Below are positions 1 through 11,558 of a stretch of DNA of 64,000 bases, in pieces. The first letter of the stretch is position 1; each line of letters opens with the position of its first letter. The notes beneath the pieces were generated by a model. The model had not been told where the DNA came from and searched no databases. It was given only the letters and a program-made list of their open reading frames with translations. The translations under genes and the position numbers were made by a program. Origin of the DNA: Tremella fuciformis (taxonomy: Eukaryota; Basidiomycota; Tremellomycetes; Tremellales; Tremellaceae); the NCBI GenBank assembly GCA_032768795.1, contig CP136497.1, positions 994,501 through 1,058,500 of the forward strand, read 5' to 3'.

Positions 1-3000
1 CGTCGAAGAGGACTGCTCGGAAGACCAATACCAATGTTTTGTGTGCAAAGGCTTCTGCTACCTCTCGCAGATCACCTGCACTTGCACCAAGAACGTCACC
101 TGCATCGATCACGCGGACTCCTTATGCGGCTGCCCCGCCAGCAAACGGACACTGCGAAAACGCTATTCCGAGAATCAGCTCAACGAGATCCTGGAAGAAA
201 TTCAAGCTCGAGCCCGTCTCCCTTTGGCGTGGCGCGAGCGACTCCACAGTCTTCTCTCGGTCCCGAGACCACAGCTCAAATCGATGCGTGCTCTGCTTGC
301 AGATGGCGAGAAAATCGACCACGATATCCTGGAGATGGACGCTCTGCGGGCAATGGTAGCACGAGCCAATGTGTGGGCAGAAAGGGTCACGGCCTTGTCG
401 ACCAGAAAGAGTACCGGACGGCGCAAGAAAGGCCGACAGAGCACGGCAAACGAGGATGATGCCGAAGCGGACAGGAGGCCGCAGGTCATCCGGGACCTTC
501 TCGCTGAGGCAGAGAGGCTTGCGTTCGATACTCCGGAGATTCTGCATCTCCGTCAAATGATCCATGCGATCGATGACTTCGAGCGTCAAGCGACAATCAT
601 CCTCTCCACTTCGACCGATCAACTGGACCTGGAGCAGTGCAGGACGGTGCTGATCCTTGGCCAGAGCGCGAACATTGATCTTCCCGAAGTCCACCACATC
701 AGGACCATTGTCAGCCGGCTGGAATGGATTAGGAAGATCGAAGAGGACGTCGACGATCGGACATTGCAATACGACGATGTCCTCCAATTGCTGGAAGAAG
801 CCACCGAATACGGGATCTCTCCCAATCATCCTGGTGTTGTCGAGCTTCGCAGGCGAGAGCAGGCTGGAGCACGATGGGCCGACGCCGTCCAGGCTCTCCT
901 TCGAGCCCCGAAAATCTCCTTCGAAGCCCTCGATCGGTTGATCGATGGTCAAGAGCTTGTCCCGACCAGTATCGATCAGATGAGGGCGCTTGAACTTATT
1001 CGCAAAACGGCCCAGGGCTGGCAGAGCAGCGCTCGTCAGATTCTTGCGGAGCCGAAGACGGCGACGGCCACGTCTATCGCCCGTCTTTGTCGAAATGTCC
1101 GTGGGGCGCAAGGGCCCGTCAGCAAGATTGCCATTCCGGAAATTATCGAGTTGCAAGCCGAGCTCGACTTTCACGCTCGATGGTACCAGGAAGTGGCTGA
1201 CTTGATCGGCTGTCCACCGAGTCGGGTGCCGGGGGCGATCGAAGACATTGTGACAGGCTTCCGGCAATGTCTGGCTCCAGACGACGATGAACCGAACCCC
1301 GATCATGTTTGCATCTGTCGAGACCCGCCAAGCGGTGTCATGGTCACATGCGAGATCTGCAAAGGCGAGTACCACGCGAAGTGCGTCGGGGTCACAGCCA
1401 AAAACTCGGGAGAGCCTTATAGATGCACTATCTGTGGACCGACCTTGCCCGATACACGTACATCGCTACATCGCCTAGCGTACCTTGCGGACGACATCAG
1501 TCACTGGAATTTCCTGGTGCCGCCACCCGAGCTGGCTCTGCTCAACGGGGCCATCGAGACGGCCATCCGATACGCCCGTCTCATCGTCCCTCTCATTGAC
1601 CCCATGTTTCAAGCACACGCGACGGCCGACGTTGAGATCCTCGCGCATCACGCTCGGAAGCTGTACTGGCTTCCGGTCACCTTTGACGGCCTGTATGGGA
1701 ACAAGCGGGTCGTCTTTGAGCAGATTCTCAGTAAGCGTTTGTATGACCTGCGGATCCCGGCCAACCCGAAACCGCGCATGCGGCCACGCCGGCCAAAATT
1801 TGTTCTCCGTCAAGCGAGGGACAAGACCTTCCACTGCTTGTGCTCGTCCCTTCCGGCCGACTACTTAGTTGTTGTCAACTGTCACAAATGCGGCCAGGGT
1901 TATCATGCGTCCTGCGTCTCGGCCCCGGATGAAGTCCTGGGCGACGGAGCCAAGTCGTGGCGGTGTCCATGTTGCAGTGTCAAAGAGGGCAAACATTATC
2001 AGAAGAACCGGGACTTGAGGGTCCAGCTGACGGGTCAGTTCAATCCTCTGGCTGCGATAGACGCGATGCTGACACTCAGAACATATGGGCACGGAAATCT
2101 TCGTCGACTATCGCCAGACCATTGTCTCTTTCGCCAAAAGCCCCATCGAGTATCGTGCTCCTCGTCCTGGTCCCGAAGGCATCGTGCTGGAAGCCACGGA
2201 GTTCATACCGCCCATCATACCCGATGGTCATGCGACAAACGGCGACGGTCACACCGGCCTTGGAGAAGACGCTTCGAATGGCCCCACTGCCAAACGACGC
2301 AAGACACAAGCACAATCTACCATCATCAAGCTGGAGGATTCACCAATGCCATCTGAAAGTACACTGCCTTCGCGGCAGAATGGCTCTATGTCGATCGCAA
2401 CTCCGCCGCCTACTGCTCTTCCGCAGTCCGCGCCCAAACCACAGGCGGCTGCGGAGCCGTCTCCCTCTTTGTCCCAACCCAGGCCTGAGAATCGTGTCCC
2501 TCCTTCTACACCTCCCGCCCTGCACAGGCCTAACCCGTTGAGTCTGGCGCAGCACCCGCTTTCTCCCGCCAGGGTCCGTCCGCCTTCTCCGCGCACCATC
2601 TACGATGCTAGCAGCAGCAATCAGCAGAACCGGCCAGGTGTTCAGGCGCAACCACACCCTTGGGTAGCCGGCGAACGGTTGACCGGTGGGGCAGCTACGA
2701 CCGCTGCTCAACTGGCTAAGCCTGTGCCGCTCAACATCGCTCGACCCACTACAAGCTATGTCGACGGATCACGTTTCGGCGCTGGGTGGCTGCACCCTCA
2801 ATTCCCGTCACCCACCGCTGCGGTCGCATCGAAAGCGCCAAGTCTTTCGCCGACCATGGCAAAGCCCGCAGGGCCGCCGAACACCTCTGTCGTTGCCCAG
2901 CCCATCACCGCCACAGCTCCCGCGAGAGCCACCGAAACCGACCATGTTATAACCTTCTCGCCGACCCCTTTAGCCACACAAGCCGCCAAGCCCCCCACAC

Positions 3001-3071
3001 CCCCCAAACCCACTTCTCTGCAGCCTGCTGGCAGTGGGAATGGCCTTGATGCTCGGGATGTACCGCGATAA
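1..3071 (+). CDS. KDM5/Lid2-type histone H3K4 demethylase, C-terminal part (5' end outside window)
   Basis: The frame is open from base 2, so the gene begins upstream. In order it encodes a C5HC2 zinc finger remnant (bases 35-125, Cys-rich, around CFVCKGF and CTCTKNVTC), a long PLU-1-like helical region (about 150-1280), a PHD finger (about 1300-1440, C-x-C ... C-x2-C ... YHAKC ... C-x2-C), a second Cys/His finger (about 1825-1980, ending CPCC), and a Pro/Ser-rich tail. This order matches the C-terminal half of KDM5/JARID1/Lid2 demethylases; the JmjN, ARID and JmjC catalytic parts would lie upstream. One 46-nt phase-1 intron (2034-2079, GTCAGT...CTCAG) joins the two exons; without it the frame drifts into a non-homologous tail. 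Stop is TAA at 3069. Family assignment is from domain order. The catalytic domain is not visible, so activity is inferred. Confidence 0.8.
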
Positions 3072-4105
3072 ACAGGAATGTATCAGGTAGTATGTTTAGG
3101 TATGGTATAGAGGTATGACGAGTCCTTGTAACTGCTCAGCATGTATCGCTCGCACAGGTGGAAAGTGGTCTTGTCAAAATACCACGTATAAGTGTACTAA
3201 ACGTCCCGCACTTCCTGATAGACTGTGTTTACCTCCCTGGTAGTTCTTCAGCTCTATAGTTGATACGAGTTTTCCAGAGTAATCAGGGAGCGCTGCCAGC
3301 GCCCGCATATCAGTAGGTAGGCTAACAGCGAACCGATCTGCATACAGAGATCTTCTCGTCTGCGAAAAGGTACTCGTACTGTACGTGCAGTGTTGCCGAG
3401 CTGCACGACAGGGTCTGGGTCAACGCGCAACGCAAAGGCTTCGTCCTGGGCTTTGTTGCGACAAATAGCAAGAGTCTCGACAAAGTCGTGATCCTAGTCG
3501 TCAGCTACATTAGCATCCTTGTCCGCCACACCCTCGCAAGTAAGCGTTCACTGGTATGGCAGACCCAGCCTTATTTTTGGGAGGGTTATTGGCCCCATGG
3601 ATACCGTTGGGCAGGAGGAGCAGTGGTCGGTTTCCGAGACTGCGATTTCTTCTACGACAGTCGCTGAGAAGGGGTTTGTAGCGCAATGTGTCTGCCGCGA
3701 CAACACGTGGGATAGCATCGCTCATCATGTTCCCCGTGCGAAAGCGGGTGGCAACGCACGGGACGAACTGTAACATACTGTACGACAGACTTGACAAGGA
3801 GCACTTGCAGGACAATACCGTACCGTAATATCTCGACTATCTCTGTTCGAGAAACAGGGTACAGATGCGTGGTGCAAGATGTGCATGCGGAAAGAGCAGC
3901 CTCGCTCACAATAGTGCAGGCTAATGTACTGTAAATCGCTCACTGGGCCCGCTTTCTGGCTGCGAGCACGGCACCGGCGGTCAATATCCCGACCATTGTG
4001 AGAATACGCGTGTCATTCTCCTTACAGGCCGGAGTAGCGCGAAGAGCGGTAGTTATCCTGGTCTCACTATACGGTCAGCTCCTTGTCCAATATTCTGACC
4101 AATGC
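3072..4105. other. Intergenic, no gene seen
   Basis: About 1 kb between two convergent genes. It has short open frames on both strands (for example 3510-3815 minus) but none with splice-supported extension or recognisable protein. It holds a small GC-rich inverted stretch near 3290-3310 and nothing else I can support. Confidence 0.6.
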
Positions 4106-4776
4106 TCACTGATCCTCAGTGATAGGGTGGCCAACACTCCTGAGAACCTCCCCTTCGACACCCTGTAATAGCGCACCGACATATGCAGACAACGCGGGGT
4201 GCTCGCCTCGGTAGACCGAAAGCCGCCGATACAGCTCACAAACCGACAGGCAGGCACTATACGCAAGTAGCTCGTCGTCCAGCTCGGTGCGATTGGGTTC
4301 GTGGGACCATTTGTTCGCGTCCCGCTTGATCTTCGTCAGGGTTTCCTCGATGATCTCGCTCACAGCTCTACATTGGGCATGATGCTGTGCAGAAGACGGG
4401 GAGGTGAGCAGTGAATCCAGAGGGGCTGGCAAGCTCTCCGTCAAGTTCCGCCCAATCCTTTTGGCGCTGTCAGACCACTGTTTCAGATGATCTGTCAGTG
4501 TCTGGAGCTTTCCTGCGGTAACGTGGAGAGTGGGCGGATTCTCGCGATCGCTGCCTTCGGCACCCATCAAAAGATCTCGGAACGGTCCCACCTAATCGTC
4601 AGAGAACATATCACTTTCTGCACTACGGATGAGTAACCGCTTACTCTGGGGATAATCAGCGTGACCTCGAATGGCTCGCAGAAAATCGTGTCAGTGAAAG
4701 AAGCATCGTCGGCTGCAGTGCTTGACATGTCCTGGGATGCGTGCAGAGGTATGGATGCTATCTCGATGAAGTGCAT
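4106..4776 (-). CDS. Small protein of unknown function
   Basis: Two exons, 4776-4645 and 4591-4106, joined by a 53-nt phase-0 intron (4592-4644, GTAAGC...GATTAG), giving about 205 aa. The splice makes a continuous reading from IIPR into VGPFRDLL. The start could be the ATG at 4776 or the next in-frame ATG at 4728, whose product begins MSSTAADD. The second exon is predicted mostly helical, with repeated Leu/Ala/Arg and a segment rich in Ser/Pro around residue 110. I see no signal peptide, membrane segment or known motif. It is tail-to-tail with the KDM5 gene. I do not recognise the family; expression and homologues would decide whether it is real. Confidence 0.55.
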
Positions 4777-5119
4777 GACCCAGATAACCTGTCTGACCTG
4801 GGTGGTGGGTGGGTGTGATAATAGTCAGGAAAGCCCCAATGCCTTCTCCAGTTTTTTTAAGTATCTTAGAGCCCGGTCAGCAATCTGCACTCCCTTCATG
4901 ACCCGTCTCAGCGATCCCTTGTGTTCAGCTTCGACAATTGGCGTTTGTCGCCTTCATTTCCAATTCCATCGCGTATATTGTAAGGCTATCGAATACTCTA
5001 GGCAACTTACAGATGCGCACGGCGTTTCACCGATGCTCCTGCACGCTGTCCATCCCAACGTCATGGTGCACGGCAAGTCAAGTAAAGTAAGCATAGCATC
5101 GCATCGACAAGCGCGGCCT
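4777..5119. other. Short intergenic region, promoter of the 4776 gene
   Basis: 343 bp between the stop of the upstream minus-strand gene (5120) and the start of the next one. No open frame of interest; it must hold the promoter of the gene starting at 4776, but I see no clear core element. Confidence 0.5.
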
Positions 5120-8100
5120 CTATCCCCGCCTGGACCGGATCACAGGCTCGCCATACGTCCTGGGCCTCGCGCCAGGCTGCCACAGCGTCGGCGTCTGATA
5201 CACGAAGTGCACCTCCCACTCGCCCTCGCCGCTCGCGCGCCGCTCCGCCTCCCGCCGCTCCCTCCGCCTCTCCCTCCGCCTCGCCCGCGCCCGCTCCCGG
5301 CTGCGCAGCTCGCGCTCCCGCCGCGGGAGGTAGATATCCCTCTTCCGCGCATCCGCCTCGTCCGCGCCCATCTCGTCGGGCTCCTCGTCGCTCGTCGCCG
5401 ACGAATAGTCGGACGCGCGGCTGATGCCGCGCGAAGAGAGCGGCTCCACGGGCGGCGGAATGACGCGGCGCCCGTCCTGCGCGGCGTAGACGCGAATTCC
5501 GCGCGGAGAGAAGAACGCCACAGCCCATGAGGCGAGCAGCGAGTGCACCCCGTCCGTCAGGCTCGGCTGGGGGCCACGACCCAGGAAGCGCCGGTTGCGC
5601 CCACCCCAGTCGTGCTGTGCGGATTGGAGCGCTTCGCGCGATAGGTCGTCGATGAAGCGCGCCCTGCGACGCTCAGCACAAAAGCTATCAAGATTATCAT
5701 CTGGCTTGACTCACCAATCCTCCTCGGATACGTCGTGCGAGACGAGCTCGCGCGGGCAGTGCAGCTCCCACGCACGGTTCAAGCTCTGCGCAGGGAGCGA
5801 GAACGCCTCGAACGCGTCGTACCGGAAGTAACTGTCCGCTGGCGCTGGCGGGCGGTCGAAACATGCCGGTCTAGAGATGCATCAACGCGTTGCCTCTACT
5901 TGTCCCTTGCCTCCCTCCCCTGTCCCAGCCCTCGGTCAGGTCAGGGCTGCTGGGGCTTCCACAACGGGGAAGAAGGGTAATATGTCCTCCACCCCGTATA
6001 CGGCCCCTGCTCGCCGATCTTCGGGATGAGGTGCGGCTCGGAGGAGGAGACGGACGGCGCGGGGAGGGAGGGCGAGGGGTTGACCTCGTACACCATCCAT
6101 GGCTGCCCCTGCCCCAGCCCTCTGGCTCCGCCGCCGCCGCGACCGGGCCACCTCGTCTTGTCGGAAGGAGGAGACACCCACTGATCTGGCCGGCCGGTCG
6201 TGCCGCTTTGGGTGGCCGATTCCATCCCGCCAGCGCCCATGCCGACGCCGGGGCCATAGGTCGTCCCTTGTGCGGTGGTGAGTGGCATGTCTCGCGTGCC
6301 GGGCGGGTTGACGGGCTGGACGGGCCCTTGTGGGAGGGGCATGCCGCCGGCTGCGGCTGGGGCGCCAGGCTGGGTCGGGACGCCGTTGACGATGGGTCTG
6401 CCCCAGCCGTCCCATCCTAAGTGTCAGCACACCAACTCTCAGCCAGAGAGAGGAGAGGGGAACGAGGCACACCTTCAGGCAGTTCTGGTGGGACTGCACA
6501 TCAGTACTCTCCTAAATAAGAGGGGGGGGACACACTCATGCGGCCGTACTGGTCGAACCCCTCCTGTCCCGGGCGGGCAATGAACGGCAGACCGAACGGC
6601 ATCGGGGGCAACGTCGACGGGTCTGGCGGGCGATACGGCTGGCTGGAGCCCACGCCACCGGGTCCCGCAAAGTCTGCAGAGGTATCAGATACAGTTCCAT
6701 CCATTCATATTGTACGGCGCTGGCAAGGACAAGCACGAGAAGGGCTATTGGGGATAAGGATAAGGAGCTGGGTACTGCGGCTGGACGGGGACTTGCGAAC
6801 CTCTTCCCAGCATGTCCCTGCCGAACCTTCCCGGCAGGCTGTTGTACCATCCCATGCCTGGCATGCCGGGCATGACGCCCGGGATCGGCGCGCCCATTGG
6901 CATTCCCATCCCCATCGGCATGCCCATGCCCATCATTGGCATCCCCATCATCCCCATGCCGCCCATCCCCATCCCTCCCATGCCCATCATGGGCGGTCCG
7001 AACATTGGCGGTCGAGAGGCGATGGACGGTGGCGGGCGAGGGAAGAGGGCGGGTTGGGCGGGAGGGAAAGGTCGACTGTGGTGTCAGAGCAAGTCGAGGA
7101 TAAGTGAGAGCGAGTGAGAGCGAGACGAGAGGAGATTAGAGTAGAGTAGAGTAGAGAAGAGTAGAGTACAAGTACAAAGACAAAGTGGCAAAGAGATGGT
7201 AGGAAGGTCCGGGTTGAGTCATGTCCCGAAGCGGTGAAGAAAGGACGAGCACGCCGCACGGATCCCCTTTTTCCATCCCCGCCATCGGGGATTAAGGCAC
7301 GTCATCTCCTCAAGGACACACACACACACACATCCGGCGATGACAATGACAATGAACAGAACAGACCCACCCTTGAGCCTGTCCTTGGGATCCTGGTGGG
7401 TATGCGCCTTTCCACTTGCTGGCATACCGTTCGCGAGCCGCATTCTCAATCTCGGTCGGAGGTGGCGGGTAGGCGTACCTCGCCATCAGCACTCTCCCTC
7501 CATTGACAAATGGAATCAACGAGAAGGAAAGGGACACACCTTTCCGATTTTGGAGGTGGAAGCGAGTCGCCCAATTTCCGGTAGACCGGCTCGCTGGCCA
7601 ACGCTTCGCGTTCCTTCTTCCGACGCTGCCGCTCCAGCTCCTTCTCCCGCGTCTTCCTCGTACCCGTCCCATCGATGGCCCCGGTAAGGCCCAGAGCGTC
7701 CACGCCGTCAACTTGCTCGATCTGATGCACGCCAGTATGGTCTCGCAGCGTCGCATGCAGGTGTTCGTGCCCCTTTGAATCGACTTCGAGGTCTGCCGAC
7801 AGAGTGGCGATCGTCTTGGGCCCTGGGGTTTGAGGGACGGGCGGGACGGATGGGACGGGATCGGGCACGTTGGTCGGAGTAGGTTTGAGGATGGACGTCG
7901 GCGCAGGCTCGGTGGGCGGGGTAGGCAGAGGGACCTTGTGAGAGCGCCTCGAGCTGGATGTGAGGTACTTTTGCGTGGAGATGGGCGTCTGGCGAATGAG
8001 CGCGGCATAGTCGACTGGGCGTCAGCTGTGCGCTTGCCAGGGGGTAGCCAGCAGACTGTATGGGATGGGCCGGATGCCGGCTTTCCTGCCGGGCTCTTGC

Positions 8101-9740
8101 ATTTCAGACACCTGGCCAAGGCGAGACTGCGTGCCCTCGACACTCGCAGCGGTCTTGGTGGGCAAAAAGACCGCCGGCGCCTGGACAGGGAAAGAGACCT
8201 CTTCCTCGATCGTCCTCTCCAGCACTTGTGGCGGAAGAGAAGGCTGACGCGGGAGAGGCGAGACGTTCTCGACGATGTTGCTGTATTCGGGCATCGGAGT
8301 AGGTGGCACTGGCGGGGCCTGCTTCGGACTCGCCCTCCGGAGAGTGGTCGTGGTGGTGACCACGAGCTCTTCGATGATATCCCCTTCATCGTCCTCGGGT
8401 GCCGGTTGGCCTCGCTTGAACCAGCTTCCGAGGCCCATTTTGGGTGTCTTGGCTGCTGGTGCCGGGACAGGAACAGGAGAGGGGCTTGGGGGGACAGAGA
8501 CGGCAGCGACGATTGGAGCGGGAGTGGGAACGACGGTATTGGCCGGCGCGGCTGGCGTGGGGGCTACCGCAGGAGCAGCAGCGGGCGCAGGAGATGGTAC
8601 AGTGGGAGGCGTTGGAGCAGGAGCAGGCGCGGGAGCAGGTGCAGCACCGGTTAGACCGGGAATGTTCACGTTGACCACCACCTCTGGGTGATGATGGCTC
8701 GCAGGCGGCGAAGCAGCCGGGGCTCTCACGCTGGGCGCCCTGACACTCGGGGCACGCACGCTCGGGGCCTTGACACTAGGAGCTGGCGGAAGGGCGGGGG
8801 CAGGCGGGACCTCCTCTACAATCGCAGGCGGAAGCGTTACGGCCTCGGGCTCAGCAGGGAGAGCAGGACCAGGCTGCTCGACGACGGTCGGGGGCCTAGA
8901 TCTGGGATTCTTGACTTTCTCGCGGATTTCCCGCGTCTCGACCGTGGTGATCTCCTTGACGGTCCGGCCTGTACCGCCAGAGCGGTCTGATGCCACAGCC
9001 GAGGGCGCGCGGGAGACAGCAGCTGGCGGCGGTGGATCGGGGACGATGGAGGCGGGCTTGTCGACAGCTGTCGGTGGGGCGACGACGGACTGCGCTTTCT
9101 CCGAGCGCGCGTAGTGCGAGTGGTGGTGGTGATGCTCGTGATCGTGGTGATGGCGCAGAGAGCCGGTCATCGAGCGGGGCGAGTCGGGCGGTAGGTCTTT
9201 CTTAACGCTACGGGCAGAGGCGGGTGGGAGAGCGGTATGGTGAGACCTGGTGGTCGCCGGAGGTAAGGCGGTATGGTGAGACTTGGTTGTACCAGGTTGT
9301 TGCGGCAGGGGAGGGTGGACCGAGCGCGAAGTCGCCGGAGGAGCAGCTGGCAAGGCGGTATGGTGCGTCCTCGTAGTGCCAGGCAGAGGAGGATGGACTG
9401 ATCTGGCACTAGCAGGTACTACCACAGATGGGGGCTTGTTGACCACCACGGAGGCTGGGCGTGATCTGGTCGAAGCAGGAGCAACAGTTGGCGGACGAGG
9501 GGACGAGACGGGCTCAGCAGCTGCTGGGGCAGCGGGGGGAGCGGGAGCGGGAGGGGGTTGGGGAGCAGTCACGTTGACAATGACCGTGGCCTGCTGATCG
9601 TGGTGCTCTTCTGTATCCCCCGGCTGCGCCTCTGCAGGAGCGGTAGGATCTCCATCTCCATCTCCCTCTCCCGCCTCTGCCTTCGCCGCCTGGGCCGCGG
9701 CCTGCTGAGCCGCCTTGTTCTTGTTTTTCTTCTTGCCCAT
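5120..9740 (-). CDS. Long proline-rich protein with a conserved C-terminal domain, function unknown
   Basis: My model has nine exons (9740-8057, 8014-7540, 7478-7371, 7075-6801, 6673-6536, 6493-6473, 6416-about 5963, 5870-5715, 5663-5120). All phases agree, giving about 1,284 aa. The N-terminus is Lys-rich (MGKKKNKNK) then Ala/Pro-rich with short repeats (APSVR x3, SHHTALPPA-like units) and a His-rich patch. The middle is Met/Gly/Pro-rich (bases 7005-6880). The C-terminus is ordered: a WARFIDDL segment, a GRNRRFLGRG segment and SWAVAFFSPRGIRVYAA, followed by a very basic Arg/Glu helix. Exon 6 is only 21 nt. The weak point is the 295-nt intron 7076-7370: the frame is open upstream of the ATG at 7005 back to that acceptor, and donor and acceptor agree in phase, so I favour one gene. 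Two genes (9740-7310 and 7005-5120) remain possible. No enzyme motif seen. Confidence 0.6.
7133..7170. repeat. TAGAG pentanucleotide tandem repeat
   Basis: Imperfect (TAGAG)n on the plus strand, pyrimidine-rich (CTCTA)n on the coding strand of the minus gene. It sits inside the 295-nt intron 7076-7370, or in the leader of a second gene if the model is split there. A (CA)n run lies at about 7316-7332 in the same intron. Confidence 0.85.
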
Positions 9741-11558
9741 CCCGGCTACTTTTCTGCCTTTTGCGCGAGGAAGGAGTTGTCAGTCGAACGGGTACCGCTG
9801 GCTGATGGCAGTCGGATCAAAGGATGTCGTTCCGAAGGGTGTATAGATGTATCGATGTCGAGATGGACTGCGAGATGCTGGAATGGGCCAGCCGTTGGTC
9901 AAAGGAGATCGCGAGACACCTAGAGGTGGGCAGGTGGCTTGACGTGAGCGTCTGTCAGGCGGTCAGGACTGCGAGTGTGGTCGTCCTGTCGTATCGACAG
10001 GACTGATGTCGGAGCGCCGAGTGATGCGTGGCGACTGACGCGTTTTGTCCTCGTGTATGCCATGCTGAAGAGACCATGTCGTGCCTATTCAGTAGATCCA
10101 GCAGTGAGGAGAACAACAACAACAGTTGGTCGACGGTCAGGAGGGTCCTTTCAACCCGCTCAGCTTCAGGTGACGAAACACCACTATGATACCGGGAAGA
10201 AAGCTTGCGTCTTCAACGTTCTTTTCATCGACACGGGGTCAGATTGGGGTGTACAGACATGCTCATGCTTATCAAGCAGACTTGGCACTGAGCACCCCAG
10301 AACATCCTGATGTTGATAGGGCGGGCCGACACATCGGATGCTGCGCAGCGCTTCGCCCCTCGCTTGTTTTGTGAGATCGAGAGCAGTCATGACGGCCATC
10401 GCTGACCGCAGCGTCGGTGTCGACGTCGGTCTCGGCGTCCAGGCCGGTCAGGTGGAGGGCGCACGTCGTTTGTCTGGTGGTCGAGAACGTGCCAAGAATC
10501 TTACCAATGTGTCGTCGCTCAGACTTGGCACGAGGGCGCACCCCATCGCACATCGCCCATGTAGCCTGGTCGACGGTGCCCAGGCTTGGCGATGGCCTGT
10601 TGCATCACTGACGGTGACTGTCTCGGGCATGCTGATGGTGATAGGGAGAGGGGAATGAGCGACGCATGGCGCACGACAGCATCAGGTGTTCTTCCCACGC
10701 CCATGCCTCCCTCTATCGCTGTTCGACCAGACCTCGTCGTCGTCGTGTCACCCTCTTCCCCGATGCCGGTCGTCCTATGACGCAACCAGATGCAAGCCTG
10801 GTCTCGCCCTCTGGCCACTGCCACTGCCGATCAATGCGGCACTGGCGACGCTGCGGTATGATCGGCACCTGCAGTTGTATTGTTCGGTCGGTCGGGTAAG
10901 GGATAAGGGGGCCAAGGTGCTTGGCATCAGCGGCATCAGAGCTGTCTGCAGGTGTGTTGTGAGTCTTATCTTCGCAGTGCGAGTCTCGCGTAGCATGTTG
11001 AGTATGTATGTCACCAAAGTCGAGGTGGACAGACAGACCGATCCAGGTGCTCGATGACGCAGTCGGTGTTGATGATGGCTGACTCTTCGCGTGAGAACGG
11101 GTGACCAGCAGCGTATGAACACTGTACATGGGACAGACAGACAGGTAGATATGGGTATAGACATCGTATAGCTCGAGCAGATGCCTGCATGTCATAGACG
11201 AGTGAGCCGACGGGCCTATTCAGCGATGACAGGTGTCGAGAATATGAGACGCCTAATGACCGGTCGGAAAGATCCCGAGTCGCGAATTCGCGGCGGCAGA
11301 TTTCACACCAGCAACCAACCAGCTCGAGCTTGAAAAGAAAAGTCTGGCGAGTCAGACAAACCCCAATCCTTGCATCTCTACATCACTATCACTCGAACAC
11401 ATCTTGGCATCGCCCCCATCAGCCCCTGATCGATCCGCCCCGCCAAGCACTACACACGCAGATCAGACAGAAATACACCCAACACCACACTTCAAGCAAC
11501 TGCGGGCCAAGCCTCCCCTTCCCTCCCTTGACCGAACCCCCTCGCGCGTATATAAAAG
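9741..11558. other. Large divergent intergenic region
   Basis: About 1.8 kb between the divergent proline-rich gene and homocitrate synthase. Several frames of 60-160 codons exist (for example 10713-11195 minus), but their composition is low-complexity, they overlap on both strands and no splice extension links them, so I call none. The last 200 bases are C-rich with pyrimidine runs, as expected for a fungal leader, and end in a TATA-like sequence. Confidence 0.6.
11551..11558 (+). promoter_or_regulatory. TATA-like box directly abutting an ATG
   Basis: TATAAAAG at 11551-11558 is immediately followed by the first in-frame ATG (11559) of homocitrate synthase. If it is used as a TATA box, transcription would begin inside the presently annotated coding region and the next in-frame ATG, 11583, or a later one would be the start. 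Confidence 0.45.

Noticed and set aside
122..1375. 417-codon minus-strand frame opposite the KDM5 gene
   Set aside because: The plus strand carries the zinc fingers and PLU-1 region; the minus frame has no recognisable domain.
3285..3315. GC-rich hairpin in the 3072-4105 gap
   Set aside because: Too short and without flanking features to call an RNA gene or terminator in a eukaryote.
7830..8691. Plus-strand frames through the proline-rich gene
   Set aside because: Gly/Arg-rich translation is the complement of Pro/Ala codons; the minus strand has consistent exons.
10713..11195. 160-codon minus frame in the divergent region
   Set aside because: Low-complexity, no splice extension, overlaps equally long plus-strand frames.
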